Positions 1 to 10,799 of a stretch of 64,000 bases of DNA are shown here, piece by piece (positions within the stretch are counted from its first letter, which is position 1; each line of letters opens with the position of its first letter). Origin of the DNA: Symbiodinium natans (taxonomy: Eukaryota; Sar; Dinophyceae; Suessiales; Symbiodiniaceae); contig CAJNDS010000668.1 in NCBI GenBank assembly GCA_905221605.1, positions 1,666,814 to 1,730,813 of the forward strand. Direction: 5' to 3'. The notes under the pieces were generated by a model. The model did not search any database. It saw only the letters and a list, made by a program, of their open reading frames with translations, and was not told the origin of the DNA. The position numbers and the translations under genes were made by a program.

Positions 1-689
1 GGCAGCAGCGGCGGCAACTGCCAGGCTTCTGGCAAACATTGCCAACCCAATGAATGATGTCAGATTCTGCCCGCTTTTTGGAATGTTCAGCGTGAGGCTT
101 GAACTCGATCTGGAGGCGGGGTGTGACTTCCGGAAAGGATAAGCATGTGAAATGAAAGCAACAAGTTGGCAAGGCATCTGTGGATGAGGATGCTGACAAA
201 GAGGAGGCCCTTATGTTGGTAAGGCAATTTTAGGTAGGCTGGTGAGTAACTCTCAAACCACCGTTGCGGGATGTTGGCTGATGGAGCCGGGGCCGAGAAT
301 ATCCGAGGGCAAGGCTAGCAAGGCTAGCAAGGCTGGCAAGGCGGTGGCAGCCAGCCGAACTCTTTGATCCAGCGCCGTACTATGCAGCTCCATGCAATGC
401 AGGTTCTGCATCAACAGCACCTCGAGCTTTTGGACCGTCTTGCAGCGCATCAACCTTAGATTCTTTCAGACTTCGAAGAGCTTTGGTCTTGGAGATGGCT
501 TGAGGGTGGCGAGATGTGCAAGGCTGCGTGTTGCGGGGTAATGCAAATTCATTTCGTGTCACAGTGTCACAGGGCCTTTCATCTGCTCCAGTCACTTGCC
601 ACTGCAGCCGCTGTGTTTAACCAATCAGTAGTAGCAATATAGTAGCGGAGAAGAGCACTCGAATGTGCCCGCTCACTTTTCCATACGTT
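1..689. other. No recognised gene; short GCAAGGCTA repeat
   Basis: I see no recognisable coding exon here. Around 308-345 a 9-base motif, GCAAGGCTA or a close variant, is repeated about four times. Short open frames exist on both strands but none carries a motif I recognise. Confidence 0.4.
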
Positions 690-926
690 TCATACCTGGG
701 CAAGCCGTGGCCCTAAACTTAACTTCTTAAAGATCATGGTTGTCGCAAGTGGTTGTTCACCAATGTTTACCACGCTGACCATCTCTCCATCAAGACAGTC
801 CAAGGCCTTGGACCTTGCATACCGGAACATGTTAATCTCAGCGGCTAAGGATCTTGATGAAAATTGTAAAAAGTCAGCAATCGCGACTGACATATTGTGT
901 AAAATGCAGCAGTGAATTGGCGACAC
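690..926 (-). CDS. Uncharacterised minus-strand open frame (possible exon)
   Basis: A 78-codon frame read on the minus strand with mixed, protein-like composition (segments such as IADFLQFSSRSLAAEI and SKALDCLDGEMVSVV) rather than low complexity. No family is recognised. Open-frame length alone is weak evidence in this compositional context. If real, it would be the one supported gene on the minus strand in the first 12 kb. It could equally be chance. Confidence 0.2.
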   Translation of the reverse strand: MSPIHCCILHNMSVAIADFLQFSSRSLAAEINMFRYARSKALDCLDGEMVSVVNIGEQPLATTMIFKKLSLGPRLAQV

Positions 927-1787
927 GTTGCAACGGATTGCAACGGTCCCACGTCGAGGGGGCGGGGTGCCCGCCCCATCTTTAGTTCACCCCCATTTAG
1001 GGTTGAGTGTGGAGGTACCGGCATCATGGTCGTGAAGTTGTTTCGTGTGCAGTTTTGTTTAGTCAGTTTAGTCCGGGCCGTGTTTGGATGCTGTGGCCAT
1101 GGAGCCACGTGCAACCTCGAGAACAAAAGGAGTTCAAGAAAGCACGCCCTGGACCTACAAATTGTTTTATTTGTGGGAAGCTGCTGCCGCCGTCCACACA
1201 CAGAGCCTCGACAAGAAGCCTTTCGCCATGAGCCTCCGGAGATCCCCGCCCGCGCGCGCGCGCCCGCGTGTACAAATGGTTCACGTGCCCAAGGAACACC
1301 AAGGAACACACCCGATGCGGGACTGCATCATATTATGATGGAGTTCCCATGATGCCTTCACTCATCGCGCCGAGGCTGGTACAACACTGGTACAACTATT
1401 GTGGAACTGCACTTTCAGCAGGAATGCATAAATCCGAGAAGTCGGCCTGGCACCGACCTGTGAACGACAGGCTTGCAATCTTTAGCTTTGTCGAACTCGC
1501 ACATGCAAGAGCAGATCAAGCTTGCAAATACTTTGTCATGACCATTCCTGCTTTTTTGTCGAGTATTGGGGAGCCCTCCCTTGCAGAAGATACTTGCCAA
1601 GTGCCTCAAGCTTGCATCTCCTTGTTTAGACAAGGGCTGCTGCAAATCGGGGCCTGCAGAGCATGGCTTGCTGCTTCCTGGACATCTGAAGTGCAACTAG
1701 GTACCGTGCACATCCTACCTTGTCCTGCCGGCTGGTAGCGAAGAGAATCCGCAAATGAGGTTCTTTTTGTCCTGTGAAATGAGCATC
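927..1787. other. No recognised gene
   Basis: Overlapping open frames occur in several frames on both strands (for example 1268-1738 on the plus strand). None shows domain motifs, and the frames compete with one another. A short alternating GC/CG run lies near 1250-1264. Confidence 0.3.
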
Positions 1788-2348
1788 TCAGCCATGCTGC
1801 TCGCTTAATACCTGACGGCCCGTCTTTGCTTCTGGTACAGACGTCATTTCATTTGTCGATTCCTGTGTTCGGCGCGAATGGCTGCACTGCTTTGTTCCCG
1901 CACCTTGTGCCCTTTCAATCTCCGCACGGGTTTGATACCACATTAAAGACGTTTGAACGGTATTGAGAAGTTCCGTCATTTCGTTCTTGGCGGAGTGGGT
2001 CTGCTTCCCTTGCCTCCTGTCCATGCACTTGTTGTATCTTGTTGTCCCATTCTGATTTGCCATGGCTTTCCGCGTCCGCAGGTTTCGCATGCGGATGGGT
2101 TGGAGCTGTTTGGCTTGAATTTTCAAAGCGTTGCTCTCTCCCCACATTGTGGTAAAGATGTTCAAGACCCTGACAAGAATGGCGACTTGCAAGCCTGAGT
2201 GGTGATCGTGGCAACGGCCAAAGCCCCAAAACGACTGAGAAGAAGCCTCAAAAGCAAGCAGAGGCGATGGATTGGACGGCCTGGATACTCGACAGAGACA
2301 TCTTGGAAACCCTAAACCTTGGAAGGAATCATGGTCTTCGTAGGCCAA
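1788..2348 (-). CDS. Uncharacterised 186-codon minus-strand open frame
   Basis: A long minus-strand frame. Its central part is basic and glutamine/asparagine rich (residues about 75-160) and reads like a soluble protein, while its first 40 residues look less coherent. I recognise no domain, signal peptide or membrane segment. Intron-like borders were not resolved. It may be a real exon or a chance frame. Confidence 0.2.
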   Translation of the reverse strand: MAYEDHDSFQGLGFPRCLCRVSRPSNPSPLLAFEASSQSFWGFGRCHDHHSGLQVAILVRVLNIFTTMWGESNALKIQAKQLQPIRMRNLRTRKAMANQNGTTRYNKCMDRRQGKQTHSAKNEMTELLNTVQTSLMWYQTRAEIERAQGAGTKQCSHSRRTQESTNEMTSVPEAKTGRQVLSEQHG

Positions 2349-2520
2349 ACTCGCGGACTCAAAACATCCAGTGCTTCGCGATCATCATTCAAAACATGTA
2401 TTATGTACTGGTCAATCCCACGCACATCAATCCCCGAAGTCCCACATCAGACACCTTGATCCCATCTACGAGACAGTCTAGATTGGCTTTGTAGTGGACA
2501 GGTGTAGGGTTCTGCATGAA

Positions 2521-2815
2521 TGAGCAGCGCGTGAGCTGGGTGAGGTTGGAGGAAGCAGTCAGGCTGGAAGCAAAAGGCGAAGCGGCGGAGCAGGACAGTT
2601 CTCGGGCTCCCTCTCTCTCTCTCGACGGTCGAAAGAAAGACGCCTGGCAAGATGCAACTGCAGGAGTTGCAGGCTCAGTTTGAGCAAGTGACGGTCGAGC
2701 TGCAGGCCTGTGATGAGCAGATATGAGCAGCATGGCGCCGCATTCAAGACATTTCAAGACGCGGTGGCGTATCAAGCAGGAGTTGACTGAGCGCCAGCGC
2801 CGTCAGGCTGAAGTG
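2521..2815 (+). CDS. Possible coiled-coil exon fragments
   Basis: Two short plus-strand stretches read as coiled-coil-like peptide. One is at about 2540-2580 (VRLEEAVRLEAKGEAAE). The other starts at about 2651 (MQLQELQAQFEQVTVELQ) and runs to the DEQI residues before an in-frame stop at about 2726. A third short stretch, ERQRRQAEV, follows near 2790-2815. Glu/Gln/Leu heptad-like spacing suggests exons of one coiled-coil protein, but splice borders are not established and the start is unknown. Confidence 0.25.
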
Positions 2816-3204
2816 TGATGAGTGTCCCAGTGTTGGAAGCGTAGTCACTGTGACATTGTATGCCTTTGCTGTGAACAGAAGATGCGGCTTGCATGCCCTC
2901 ACCTTGCGAATCACATATCAATGTGGCGTCAATGCGGCATCAACAGTTGCAGGAGATGGTCAGCTGGCGGCATCGCGGTGACCTGAGTCAGCTTGCCTGA
3001 AGGATCCGCTGAAAGAGCTGAGACCTAGGAAGGATGGCTGAATGCGTAGTTGTCGCGAAGCAGAGAAGCTACATACTGACTAGCCGTGGGTCCGGTCACG
3101 AGCCACTTGCCAATCTTGGTATGTGGGGAAGGTGCGATTGTGTAGCCAATTGAAAGTCTATTGAAGGTCCCAGTATACCAAGGTGTCCAGCGGCATGTGG
3201 TCAC

Positions 3205-3738
3205 TTGGCCAGCGCAGACAGCGCTCGACATGGAGGTCTGGATGTTCCAGTGATGTCACCACTTGCCCAGGCCAAGCAAATTTCGGAGCAGCGGAGCAGC
3301 GGAGCAGCGAAGCAACAGTGTTCAGCACAGCAAGAGTGGAGGACCACCTCAGCAGGGCTCACGACATCTTCACCTTCTGGTTCTTCGAGGCAAAAAGCAT
3401 GCACTGGGGCACTTGGCCTGTACTTACCCGAACAAACTGGAAGCGCCCAGATGCGCGAGCGCATCAAGACGTCGCTGGACTTCAAAACCCCGCAGCAGAA
3501 GCCCATCTCGCTTGCACCCATTTTCGAGGCATTTCTGAAGTTTCCTCGGACAGTTTTCCTGTGGTGGATCCTCTTCGAAGTTGATTCAGCAGCCAGGACT
3601 AGTGGCACTCGATCTGAGTGGCCTTGTGAGACGGGCGCGCGTTGCACGCAGAGACTTCAAACCTTCGTGAACCTCGACAGGTGCGCATTGCATGCGGAAA
3701 CTTCAAAGCTTCATGAAACTCGACATCGACTAATGTAG
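3205..3738 (+). CDS. Uncharacterised 177-codon open frame
   Basis: A plus-strand frame with ATG near 3205 and a stop at 3736-3738. Its N-terminal third is Ser/Ala/Gln rich, encoded by short GGAGCAGC-like repeats at about 3288-3320. Its middle (residues about 90-125, ending FLKFPRTVFLWWILF) is hydrophobic and could contain one membrane segment. No family is recognised. It lies about 330 bases upstream of the kinase start, on the same strand. Confidence 0.25.
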   Translation: MASADSARHGGLDVPVMSPLAQAKQISEQRSSGAAKQQCSAQQEWRTTSAGLTTSSPSGSSRQKACTGALGLYLPEQTGSAQMRERIKTSLDFKTPQQKPISLAPIFEAFLKFPRTVFLWWILFEVDSAARTSGTRSEWPCETGARCTQRLQTFVNLDRCALHAETSKLHETRHRLM

Positions 3739-4068
3739 CAGGCTAGTAGGATCAGCTGTGCAACAATTCGTTGTGGCAACGTTCTGAGCTGGACGTGCCA
3801 AGAAGTTAGTGTGCATGACGTGACTTTACGTTTGCAAGGGTCCACATGCTTTTCTGCCATGACAAGTCAACAGTGGAGCATGACGTTTCAAGTTGCTGCG
3901 AGAACGGAAGCTCGACAGAATCGAGATGTCGGCATAGTAGATAAGAGTGTCTTTAGGTTTTCTTGAACTTGTTGTACTTCAGCATACTTCAGCCTACAGC
4001 TGGCAGCGGATCTGACATACATGCCTCCATAAACTTGCATTGCTTGTCATTACCTCATTCACCGTGCC

Positions 4069-7002
4069 ATGGCTTGCTTCGATGACCTCTCAGACAGACT
4101 CTCAGAGCGAAGTGCAGAACCAGCAGAAGTTTTCGAAGTTGCGAAGTCAACGCTGCGTCTCTCCAGATGTGACAGGAACGACTTCGAGTTCGGACAACAG
4201 CTCGGGCGAGGAAGCTTCGGGGCGCCTTGGTTTCGGACTTCGCCCGGACTTCCTCTCTCATTTTTTCTTATCAGGTCTACTTTGAATACTGTAACTCCGG
4301 TGTTCTACACATTTCTGCACCGCTTTGCGCCTTGCAGTCAGGTGGTCTTCAAAGTTCGAAGAAAGAACGATGGACTCACCTGTGTCGGGCCACCGAGTCG
4401 TTAGGCATTTCTCAGGTCTTCTTCAGTTAGGTCTTAAGCAGCGTTCTTTTCCACGGCACAACCTTTTTACGTCTTTTTGCGGTGCGACTGAACACAAAAG
4501 GTCTGCAAGCAGATCCAGTTGAGCAACTGCAAGCCACGAGCTCGCGATGAAGCGAACCGGGAGGCGACCTCTGCTAGAGTCTCTACTACATAAAATGTAT
4601 ACTGACTCACTAAAGTCCGCTGGGTGCCTGTCTTCACAGGGATGGTGCAGTGTGTCAGCATATGAACGTTCATTCATGGACGGCAGGTCAGTCTTCTTAA
4701 ACGGGTCTCGCGTGGATGCAACTACATCGTCCAGTATGTGGGATCTTTTCTGGCACGGCCACCAAGCCAAGTTGGCAGAGACGCTGTTGAAACTCATAGC
4801 GGAACACAATGAGTGGACATCTGAAAGCGGTTCCAGGAAGGGGAGTCCTTGCACATCCTGATGGAGTACTGTGAGAAAGGCCGGAATCATGGTTTTGCTG
4901 CGAGTTTGAGTCAAGCAGTGGCTGAGGAGACTTGTGTCAGTTCCTCAAAGCTCGTGACCGCAGCCTTGAGGACGGGGCCTCGTCATAGCCTCGTACCGAC
5001 TTGGATCGAAGACGCTCGAAGACGCTTTTTCGTCGTAGACTGTCAATCGTCAAGCCTGGAGATGCTGTCGTCCAGTGAGTCTAGTGTAGCTAATTCAGAA
5101 GAGCTGTTTGAAGGGAGCCGAAGCTTGAGCAATCTGATCAGCGCCTGTAGGAGCGGGCAGTTTGGAAATATCTTCTGCAGATTGGCCTAGGGCTGAAATG
5201 GCTCCACCAGAACAGGACATTCACACTCTTTCCGCGCATAAATCATCAGACATCCTTGCATTCCCTTGGATTCGCTTGTGGCTTGAGAAGGATACTGCAT
5301 CGCGACATCAAGGCTGTTTCTTCATGCAGTCAAACGCTTGGTTTCAGCTGCCGCTGGATGTGCCATGCGGGTGAATGCACTTGAGACCATGAACGTGTTC
5401 CTGAAGACCAACGATGACGTCCGTTTGGGGGACCTCGGTGCAGCCAGCTCAGACTAGGCATGCAGTTCATTAGATCCACCAGACATTGTGATATCAGTGT
5501 GTGCAGTGCGGGCTTTGCTTCGCATTTCCACCTGTCCCCTAAATCGTGAACTTGTAGCCTGGTACAGCCATTCCGGGTGTGAAGTGGAAAGAGCATCCGA
5601 CCTGCCGGAAAGTTTGCTGGCATATGGCACGAGTGAACTTGTTGTGGCTTGGGTTCGTGGAGTTGTGGCTTTGCATTGGGTTTAGTATAATGACTCTGAA
5701 TGAAGCGTGAGGCCGGTCAGCAGTTACGCCTAACATAGCAGACTAAGGAAGCATGCTTTGTGCGGTTTGTGCAAGGTAGCACGTGTGCTCAGCAACACCA
5801 GCTTCGCACACACGTTCGCCTGGTGCCAAGTGTCTAAGAGGGTGGTTCTTGCAGTGTGTCTCGCTGCTGCCCTTAAGAGCAGAAGCTCGGAGGGTTTCAA
5901 AAAGTTCAGGATATGTCGGTGGAGCGATAAACCGAGCAGCTCCTTTCCTGATTTGCCTTTGCAGCACCGGCTTCGGCGGAACGCCGTAGCAGATGCACAG
6001 CACCTTCAGGTCAAGGGTATCTAGTATCCCGCATGTCAAGAGCTTGCGGCAAGACCTGAGACGAACCCTTCAGCTTCTCACTGGAAATATTGGTAGTCTT
6101 GCAGGTTGGAACTCCGTACTACCTGTCCCCCGAGATCTGTGAGGAACGGCCATACAACGAGTTAAGTGATGCCGTGGCCTCGATTTGCTGGACTTGACCA
6201 GAGGCGTTGCAGGTGCCACGAAGAGAATACAATGCGCTTAGATGGGAAAACATATGCCGGCATATGCATGCATGATATGTTGGATCATATGGACACGACC
6301 GACGGCAAGCGGTCAGGGCCGGACGCAGGCCAGAGTTGGCTTGTGGGTTTGATCTGTTGTGCGACTGGGTTGGATTTGGTCATGACTCGCTTGGTTGGTG
6401 GTCGCTATTGCTGTTAACGGATGTACTCGGATGCGCAAGCAAGATCTTCCGAGATCTTCTGACATATGTTTGGTAAACAAGCTTTTTGCATAGCCGAGAG
6501 ACGATGTTTTGATATCGTGCTTAGTTCTTTTGTTGGTTGGCACGGAGTGCAGCATGGATATGCCCTTTCTGAAGTTGCAGTCGCCGAGGTTTGGGCGTTT
6601 GGTTGTGTTGTCTATGAGATGTGCACATTAAGGCAGGCTTGCAAAATTTGCAAATCGCCCCTTGATGCTTCGTGCGCTTTGCGTGGATGGTGCAACAGGC
6701 ATCCCTTTGAAGCCAAGAATCAAGCTGCCTTGCTTATCAAGATCCTTCGAGGACAGCTTCTTGGTGGCGCTTGCAAGCTGATACAGGGGCTGGGATACCA
6801 GCAGCAGCTTTAAATTGCTTGAAGAGAACCTCTTACCCAGGTTTTTCACTAGTCCTGCTTTTATTTGCCATCATGATCGAGTCGTGTGTGTGCGTTCTTG
6901 GATTCTTTGGCTTGAGCTGCATCTGAGCTGAGGTTTGCTCCCATCGACGCCTCGTACTCGCAGGAATTGCGCGACCTGATCGAGGGGTGCATGCAGCGTG
7001 AG
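4069..7002 (+). CDS. NEK-type serine/threonine protein kinase (spliced, about 14 exons)
   Basis: Protein kinase of the NIMA-related (NEK) type, expected to phosphorylate Ser/Thr in cell-cycle or ciliary functions (family knowledge). Exons placed from conserved motifs: 4069-4221, 4342-4383, 4501-4563, 4687-4752, 4837-4879, 4927-4976, 5151-5215, 5291-5312, 5386-5439, 5776-5817, 6105-6170, 6589-6632, 6699 to about 6752, and about 6933-7002. Phase is continuous up to exon 13. In order these give the Gly loop GRGSFG, the catalytic lysine in VCKQI, hinge [14 protein letters not shown], a DLG in place of DFG (common in NEKs), [23 protein letters not shown] and [12 protein letters not shown]. The N-terminus before the domain is about 37 residues. 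Ten of 12 mapped donors are GC, one GA (5216) and one GT (4384). The exon 13/14 join is not resolved. The C-terminal tail after 7002 was not found; an RPDV-containing piece near 7180 may belong. The gene looks intact. Confidence 0.85.
5291..5312 (+). CDS. 22-nt micro-exon carrying the kinase HRD motif
   Basis: Exon 8 of the kinase. It is bounded by an AG acceptor at 5289-5290 and a GC donor at 5313-5314. Joined to CAGAACAG at 5208-5215 and ACCATGAAC at 5386, it restores [16 protein letters not shown], a textbook NEK catalytic loop, with the phase kept on both sides. The exon is too short to appear as an open frame by itself. Confidence 0.8.
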
Positions 7003-8053
7003 TTGGGAGCCACAATTGACATGTGCAGAAGCATGTGGCTGCCGTGCAGCACTCTTGAGATCTCAGGGCATTAGAACCATTGCTCCAGGCTGCCAAAGCG
7101 CACCAAGCTCTCAACCATGTTTTCCAGACCGGTTGTTCAGTACGAGCCTAAATGCATACCCACCTTCCTGCAACACACGACCTGACGTTTACGTGGCCGA
7201 TTCTATATGCTTCCAGAAATGCGAAGGTCCTGGGCTACGCACCTCGCGATCTCGCTGGTGTCCTGGCTGGGCATGCCTTGAAGATCTCTCGTTTGCCTGC
7301 GGTGTTGATAGGAAGCCGAAGCTGACAGCGCTCCTCTCAAAATACATCGGAGGCTCCGCTCGTCAGCTTTTTGAGCAATTTGCAGCAGTGTCCAGCCGAG
7401 TCGAGCAGAGTCAGTGCGGAATGCCGAAGGCTGCCCCCTCAGGCGCCATCAAGAGCTGGAGACTCGGAGAGACTCGGAGAGACTCGGAGAGACTCGGAGA
7501 GACTCGGAGAGACTCGGAGTCCCACCCCAAACTGTTCCCTCGTGCTCAGCTCTAGCATCTCTAGCTCAGCGTAGCTCGGAGAGCTGAAGCGAGTGGAAAA
7601 TGGGGTCGCAGGCAGCGCGCTCTACAAAGGGCATCCCGCGCACCCGAGCCATGGTCTCAGTGCTGTGTCGTACAATGTCGTACATCATACGAGTCATACT
7701 GTATGACAAGAGAGATGAAAAGATGGACTGAATGGACCGAAATATACCGAAATGCTTTCACGTGCTAGAAAATTTGCGGTAGTACATAGAGCTGCACAGC
7801 CGCAGGGACATGTGACGGTAGAGAGGCGCAAGTGACGATGCGACTTCGCACGGTTGCAAGTTTGCGGTAGTTTGTGCAGTTTGTCATGTACCGTCTGCGC
7901 AATTCCCAGGTCCGATTAGACCCGCGCGCCGGGGGCCGTCGTGAGGCCGGCTGCGGAGCCAGCTGCGGAGCCAGCTGCAGAGTTAGCTATAGAGTTAGCT
8001 GCGTAGCCGTGGCCAGGAGATAAAGGAAACGCTGGTGGCGCGTTCTGGCACGC
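7003..8053. other. Kinase 3' region or intergenic; possible last exon near 7180
   Basis: Plus-strand peptide NTRPDV at about 7171-7188 fits the position of the RPD/RPS motif that closes NEK kinase domains, so a final domain exon may lie here. A 10-bp tandem repeat (GAGACTCGGA) occupies about 7457-7519. Beyond 7560 the sequence is AT/GC-mixed with no coding signal. A palindromic-looking series of GAGCCAGCTGC / GAGTTAGCT repeats is at 7954-8003. Confidence 0.35.
7457..7519 (+). repeat. 10-bp tandem repeat GAGACTCGGA, about 6 copies
   Basis: Near-perfect head-to-tail copies of GAGACTCGGA, directly visible. They fall just beyond the kinase domain exons. Confidence 0.9.
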
Positions 8054-8125
8054 TTAATGCTTGTGTAAGGTGTTCGTTAAGATGCTTGAAATGCCCGAGA
8101 GCGGGAGGACTGACAGGATTTCTCG

Positions 8126-8386
8126 TTGCATTCCGGTGCCGTATACGGGAAGCCATATACAGGGTACGGAGCCTCCAAGTCCAAGTCTGAGGAGAGCTTG
8201 AGAAAAGAAATCTGGGGGCCTCTCAGGCTTGATTGCTTTGCCAGGCTCCAAAGACCCGAGCCGAGACAAGGAGACACAACACAAAAGCTTTTCTGCTCGG
8301 GGGCTCTTGAGACAAGGGCGTCTAACGTGAGGGCGGGCCTCATGGGGCCTCGCATGGCAGAAGCTGAGTATGCCAGAATAAGCTGA
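8126..8386 (+). CDS. Uncharacterised open frame (86 codons)
   Basis: A plus-strand frame rich in Lys/Arg/Ser with no recognised motif. An overlapping longer frame exists on the minus strand (8054-8452), so coding strand and reality are both uncertain. Confidence 0.12.
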   Translation: MHSGAVYGKPYTGYGASKSKSEESLRKEIWGPLRLDCFARLQRPEPRQGDTTQKLFCSGALETRASNVRAGLMGPRMAEAEYARIS

Positions 8387-8557
8387 GTATACGCTGAGAA
8401 TAAGCTCTTCGTTGTGTTCATTGCCTTCATCTAAGCAGCATGGCCAGGACACAGGCAGCTAAAGGCCCGTTGGAAAGATTTGCTACGTCTGGCTATGCAT
8501 TGCCATGCGTATGCCATGCCGTTGTGCCATGACCCCACTCCTTGAGCGCAGGCCTGT

Positions 8558-9022
8558 ATGATGAAGGAAGAGCAAAGCAAGCGCGCGACTGCGAGCAGGT
8601 GTGCATCTCTTGGGAAAGCTGTCGCGACCTGTCAGCGAAGAGCAAATGCGCAGGCCCGTCTAAAGGCAGAAGTTGCCGAACTTCCCGACGTGGTTGTTGC
8701 CACATCCCGAACAAGGCCTTGCACATGCTTGCACGGTTGCACGGTTGTGCTGCAAACCAGTTGTGAACCCGGATTAGCACAACTCTTTAGCACTAGGTCG
8801 CTAGACAGCATGCAGCATGCATTCAAGGATGTTAACATTTGTGTGTATGCCCGAGTCGGAACGTCCCATCTGTCCAGCTGGCGCCTGAGAGCCACGGCAC
8901 ACGTGTGGCCACGTATGATGTCATTGCATGCAATGCATGCTTTTCCTCTGAGGCAGCTGTTAAAGATGGACGATTCACCTGTCAAACGCCTCCTGCAGAG
9001 GACAACACTGCACTCAACATAA
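8558..9022 (+). CDS. Uncharacterised open frame (154 codons)
   Basis: The first 45 residues (containing RRANAQARLKAEVAELPD) look like a charged helical segment and may be an exon. The remainder is less protein-like. No family is recognised. Confidence 0.2.
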   Translation: MMKEEQSKRATASRCASLGKAVATCQRRANAQARLKAEVAELPDVVVATSRTRPCTCLHGCTVVLQTSCEPGLAQLFSTRSLDSMQHAFKDVNICVYARVGTSHLSSWRLRATAHVWPRMMSLHAMHAFPLRQLLKMDDSPVKRLLQRTTLHST

Positions 9023-9124
9023 CTGGCTGATTCAGAGCCCTAACTTCTCCTCACATCAATTGTAGTCCGGTGCAGGAATGGTGGCAGGCTGACACAGGCG
9101 CTCTGTCGAATGTAACTGTACATT

Positions 9125-9328
9125 GTGCCCGCATTGCTCGGCACTGCCATCTTGTGCCCTCTTCGGCCTTTACTTGAAAGCATGATAAGCATGAGACCGA
9201 GCTTGAAGGCCGCATTGGAAGAGGCAGATCCTGAGCCCATTGAGGAGGTGGAGCAGTGGTTGTGCAATCCAGGGGCGCGGCGCATCAGGCACATGCATGT
9301 GCTTGTGACAGGTGACGATTCGCCCTGA
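9125..9328 (+). CDS. Uncharacterised open frame, possible exon
   Basis: A 67-codon frame with a plausible soluble-protein stretch (RPSLKAALEEADPEPIEEV, then EQWLCNPGARRIRHMHVL). No domain recognised and no clear splice borders fixed. Confidence 0.2.
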   Translation: MPALLGTAILCPLRPLLESMISMRPSLKAALEEADPEPIEEVEQWLCNPGARRIRHMHVLVTGDDSP

Positions 9329-9463
9329 AGTTGCAGCAGATCGACAGGCAGATAAACGAGTAGCTTGACCTTCATGCTAGATTTGCGGCAAGAACCAAAC
9401 CGCCTGTGAACCCTCGATGCAACTTCAGGAGGTTTCCGAGGGTGGACTGGAGGATCTGGCCGC

Positions 9464-10138
9464 TTGACTGATGTTGATGTTGCAACTGCAGCTGCGGCTC
9501 ACTGGTTATACCCACCGACGCCACGTTCGCACGCAGAACTGCTCTCTTCAGCCCCTTGCAGAAATGTCGGCATGCGCAGTTCTTCCTGTACTTCTCACGA
9601 CATGCACATGCAAAATCACTCGGGGCCACCAGTGTTCAGGGTAAACATCAGTCATGGCATGAAGAAGCAGCTTCCTGTTTTTTTCATGACATGCACGTGC
9701 ACAATCCCTCGGGACCAGCAGTGTTCAGGGCAAAGACCACTTTCTGAGCAGTCCAGCCATGGAACCTTTGCTCCTTGCAGCTGTTCCTCAACTGGCAGAC
9801 CCGGAGTTTCGTGCACTCAGCTCCGGGCCATGCAGGCCTACTCCAACGACACCGTGTGGTCACCTGCAAAGCAAACTGTAAAGGTTCTTGCAACAGATAA
9901 TATCTGCGAGAGCGTCATTTCGCATGGAAAACGGCAGCTCCGGCGCATGAATCTGCTTGGCCGCAGCTCGCCACGAATGTTTCACATAGATGTGCTTGCC
10001 TCTCGAAGACTCCATCGGAGCCCCGGATTCTGTACAGTTCTCTCGTCTTTGTCGACTTACCACAATGCTCGGGCTGGACAGCTTGGATGTCTCCCACAAG
10101 ACTTTGGTCTGCCTGCGAAGGACAGCTCGTGGCTTTAA
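9464..10138 (+). CDS. Uncharacterised 224-codon open frame with internal duplication
   Basis: The longest non-repeat frame in the 7-12 kb interval. Nucleotides 9595-9655 and about 9682-9740 are diverged direct copies (ATGACATGCAC...TCGGG..CAGTGTTCAGGG), placed in different reading frames, which argues against the whole frame being one conserved protein. No motif recognised. Minus-strand frames overlap throughout. Confidence 0.15.
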   Translation: MTDVDVATAAAAHWLYPPTPRSHAELLSSAPCRNVGMRSSSCTSHDMHMQNHSGPPVFRVNISHGMKKQLPVFFMTCTCTIPRDQQCSGQRPLSEQSSHGTFAPCSCSSTGRPGVSCTQLRAMQAYSNDTVWSPAKQTVKVLATDNICESVISHGKRQLRRMNLLGRSSPRMFHIDVLASRRLHRSPGFCTVLSSLSTYHNARAGQLGCLPQDFGLPAKDSSWL

Positions 10139-10501
10139 GAAAAGGATCGCCAGCCGCTCACACTTACATGTTTCCATGTCCCCAAACCTTGCCATGTTCA
10201 GGGATGCACGCACGCGCGCGAACGCGTGGTCGGCGCGTGTAGTTACAAGTCCAATGCAGGAGTAATGCAGGATCGATATGCTTTCTGTAGACCCCCATTT
10301 CCGTTCGCGGGCTGTTTGTTTTAAAACGCGTCTTCCAGAATCTCAAAGGTTCTGTTCGACCTGGCATACCTTGCAGATGGGTTTTTGAGCCAAACTCTCC
10401 CAATGTTAATGTGAGCTCAGCTGCTCGAGGATGGATGTGCTGAGATTGAGGAGGAGCTCGTGTCCGAGCCGGACGGCGCCGGGCTCATGCCGAGCTCTAT
10501 A

Positions 10502-10783
10502 TTAGGAGCTTGAGGGCATGCATACCAAGGTGATGCTGAAATAACGCACCAAAGTGTCTTCGAGGCCTGCCATTGCCCTGACAGTCTTGCCCGTGTTGAA
10601 CTGTTGCAGCCCTTCTTCAACCTTTGTGGCTTGTTTCGGGTGCTGGGCTGATTCCCGGACGGTCATAGCAAAGCAGGTTGCATCAGGCTCCACAAAAACA
10701 AGTGGGTCGAACCTGGCGCAGTTCCAGGCGATCTTGAGTGTTTGGGCATCGTTGCCAGGACTCGCTTCTCTACACCGGCACAT
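10502..10783 (-). CDS. Uncharacterised minus-strand open frame with coding-like composition
   Basis: A 93-codon frame read on the minus strand. It gives a coherent soluble-protein sequence (for example FDPLVFVEPDATCFAMTV followed by RESAQHPKQATKVEEGLQQ), more convincing than its plus-strand competitor. Neighbouring minus frames at 10164-10403 and 9860-10213 could be further exons of the same gene. I do not recognise the protein. Confidence 0.3.
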   Translation of the reverse strand: MCRCREASPGNDAQTLKIAWNCARFDPLVFVEPDATCFAMTVRESAQHPKQATKVEEGLQQFNTGKTVRAMAGLEDTLVRYFSITLVCMPSSS

Positions 10784-10799
10784 CCCTGGGTGACACGGT

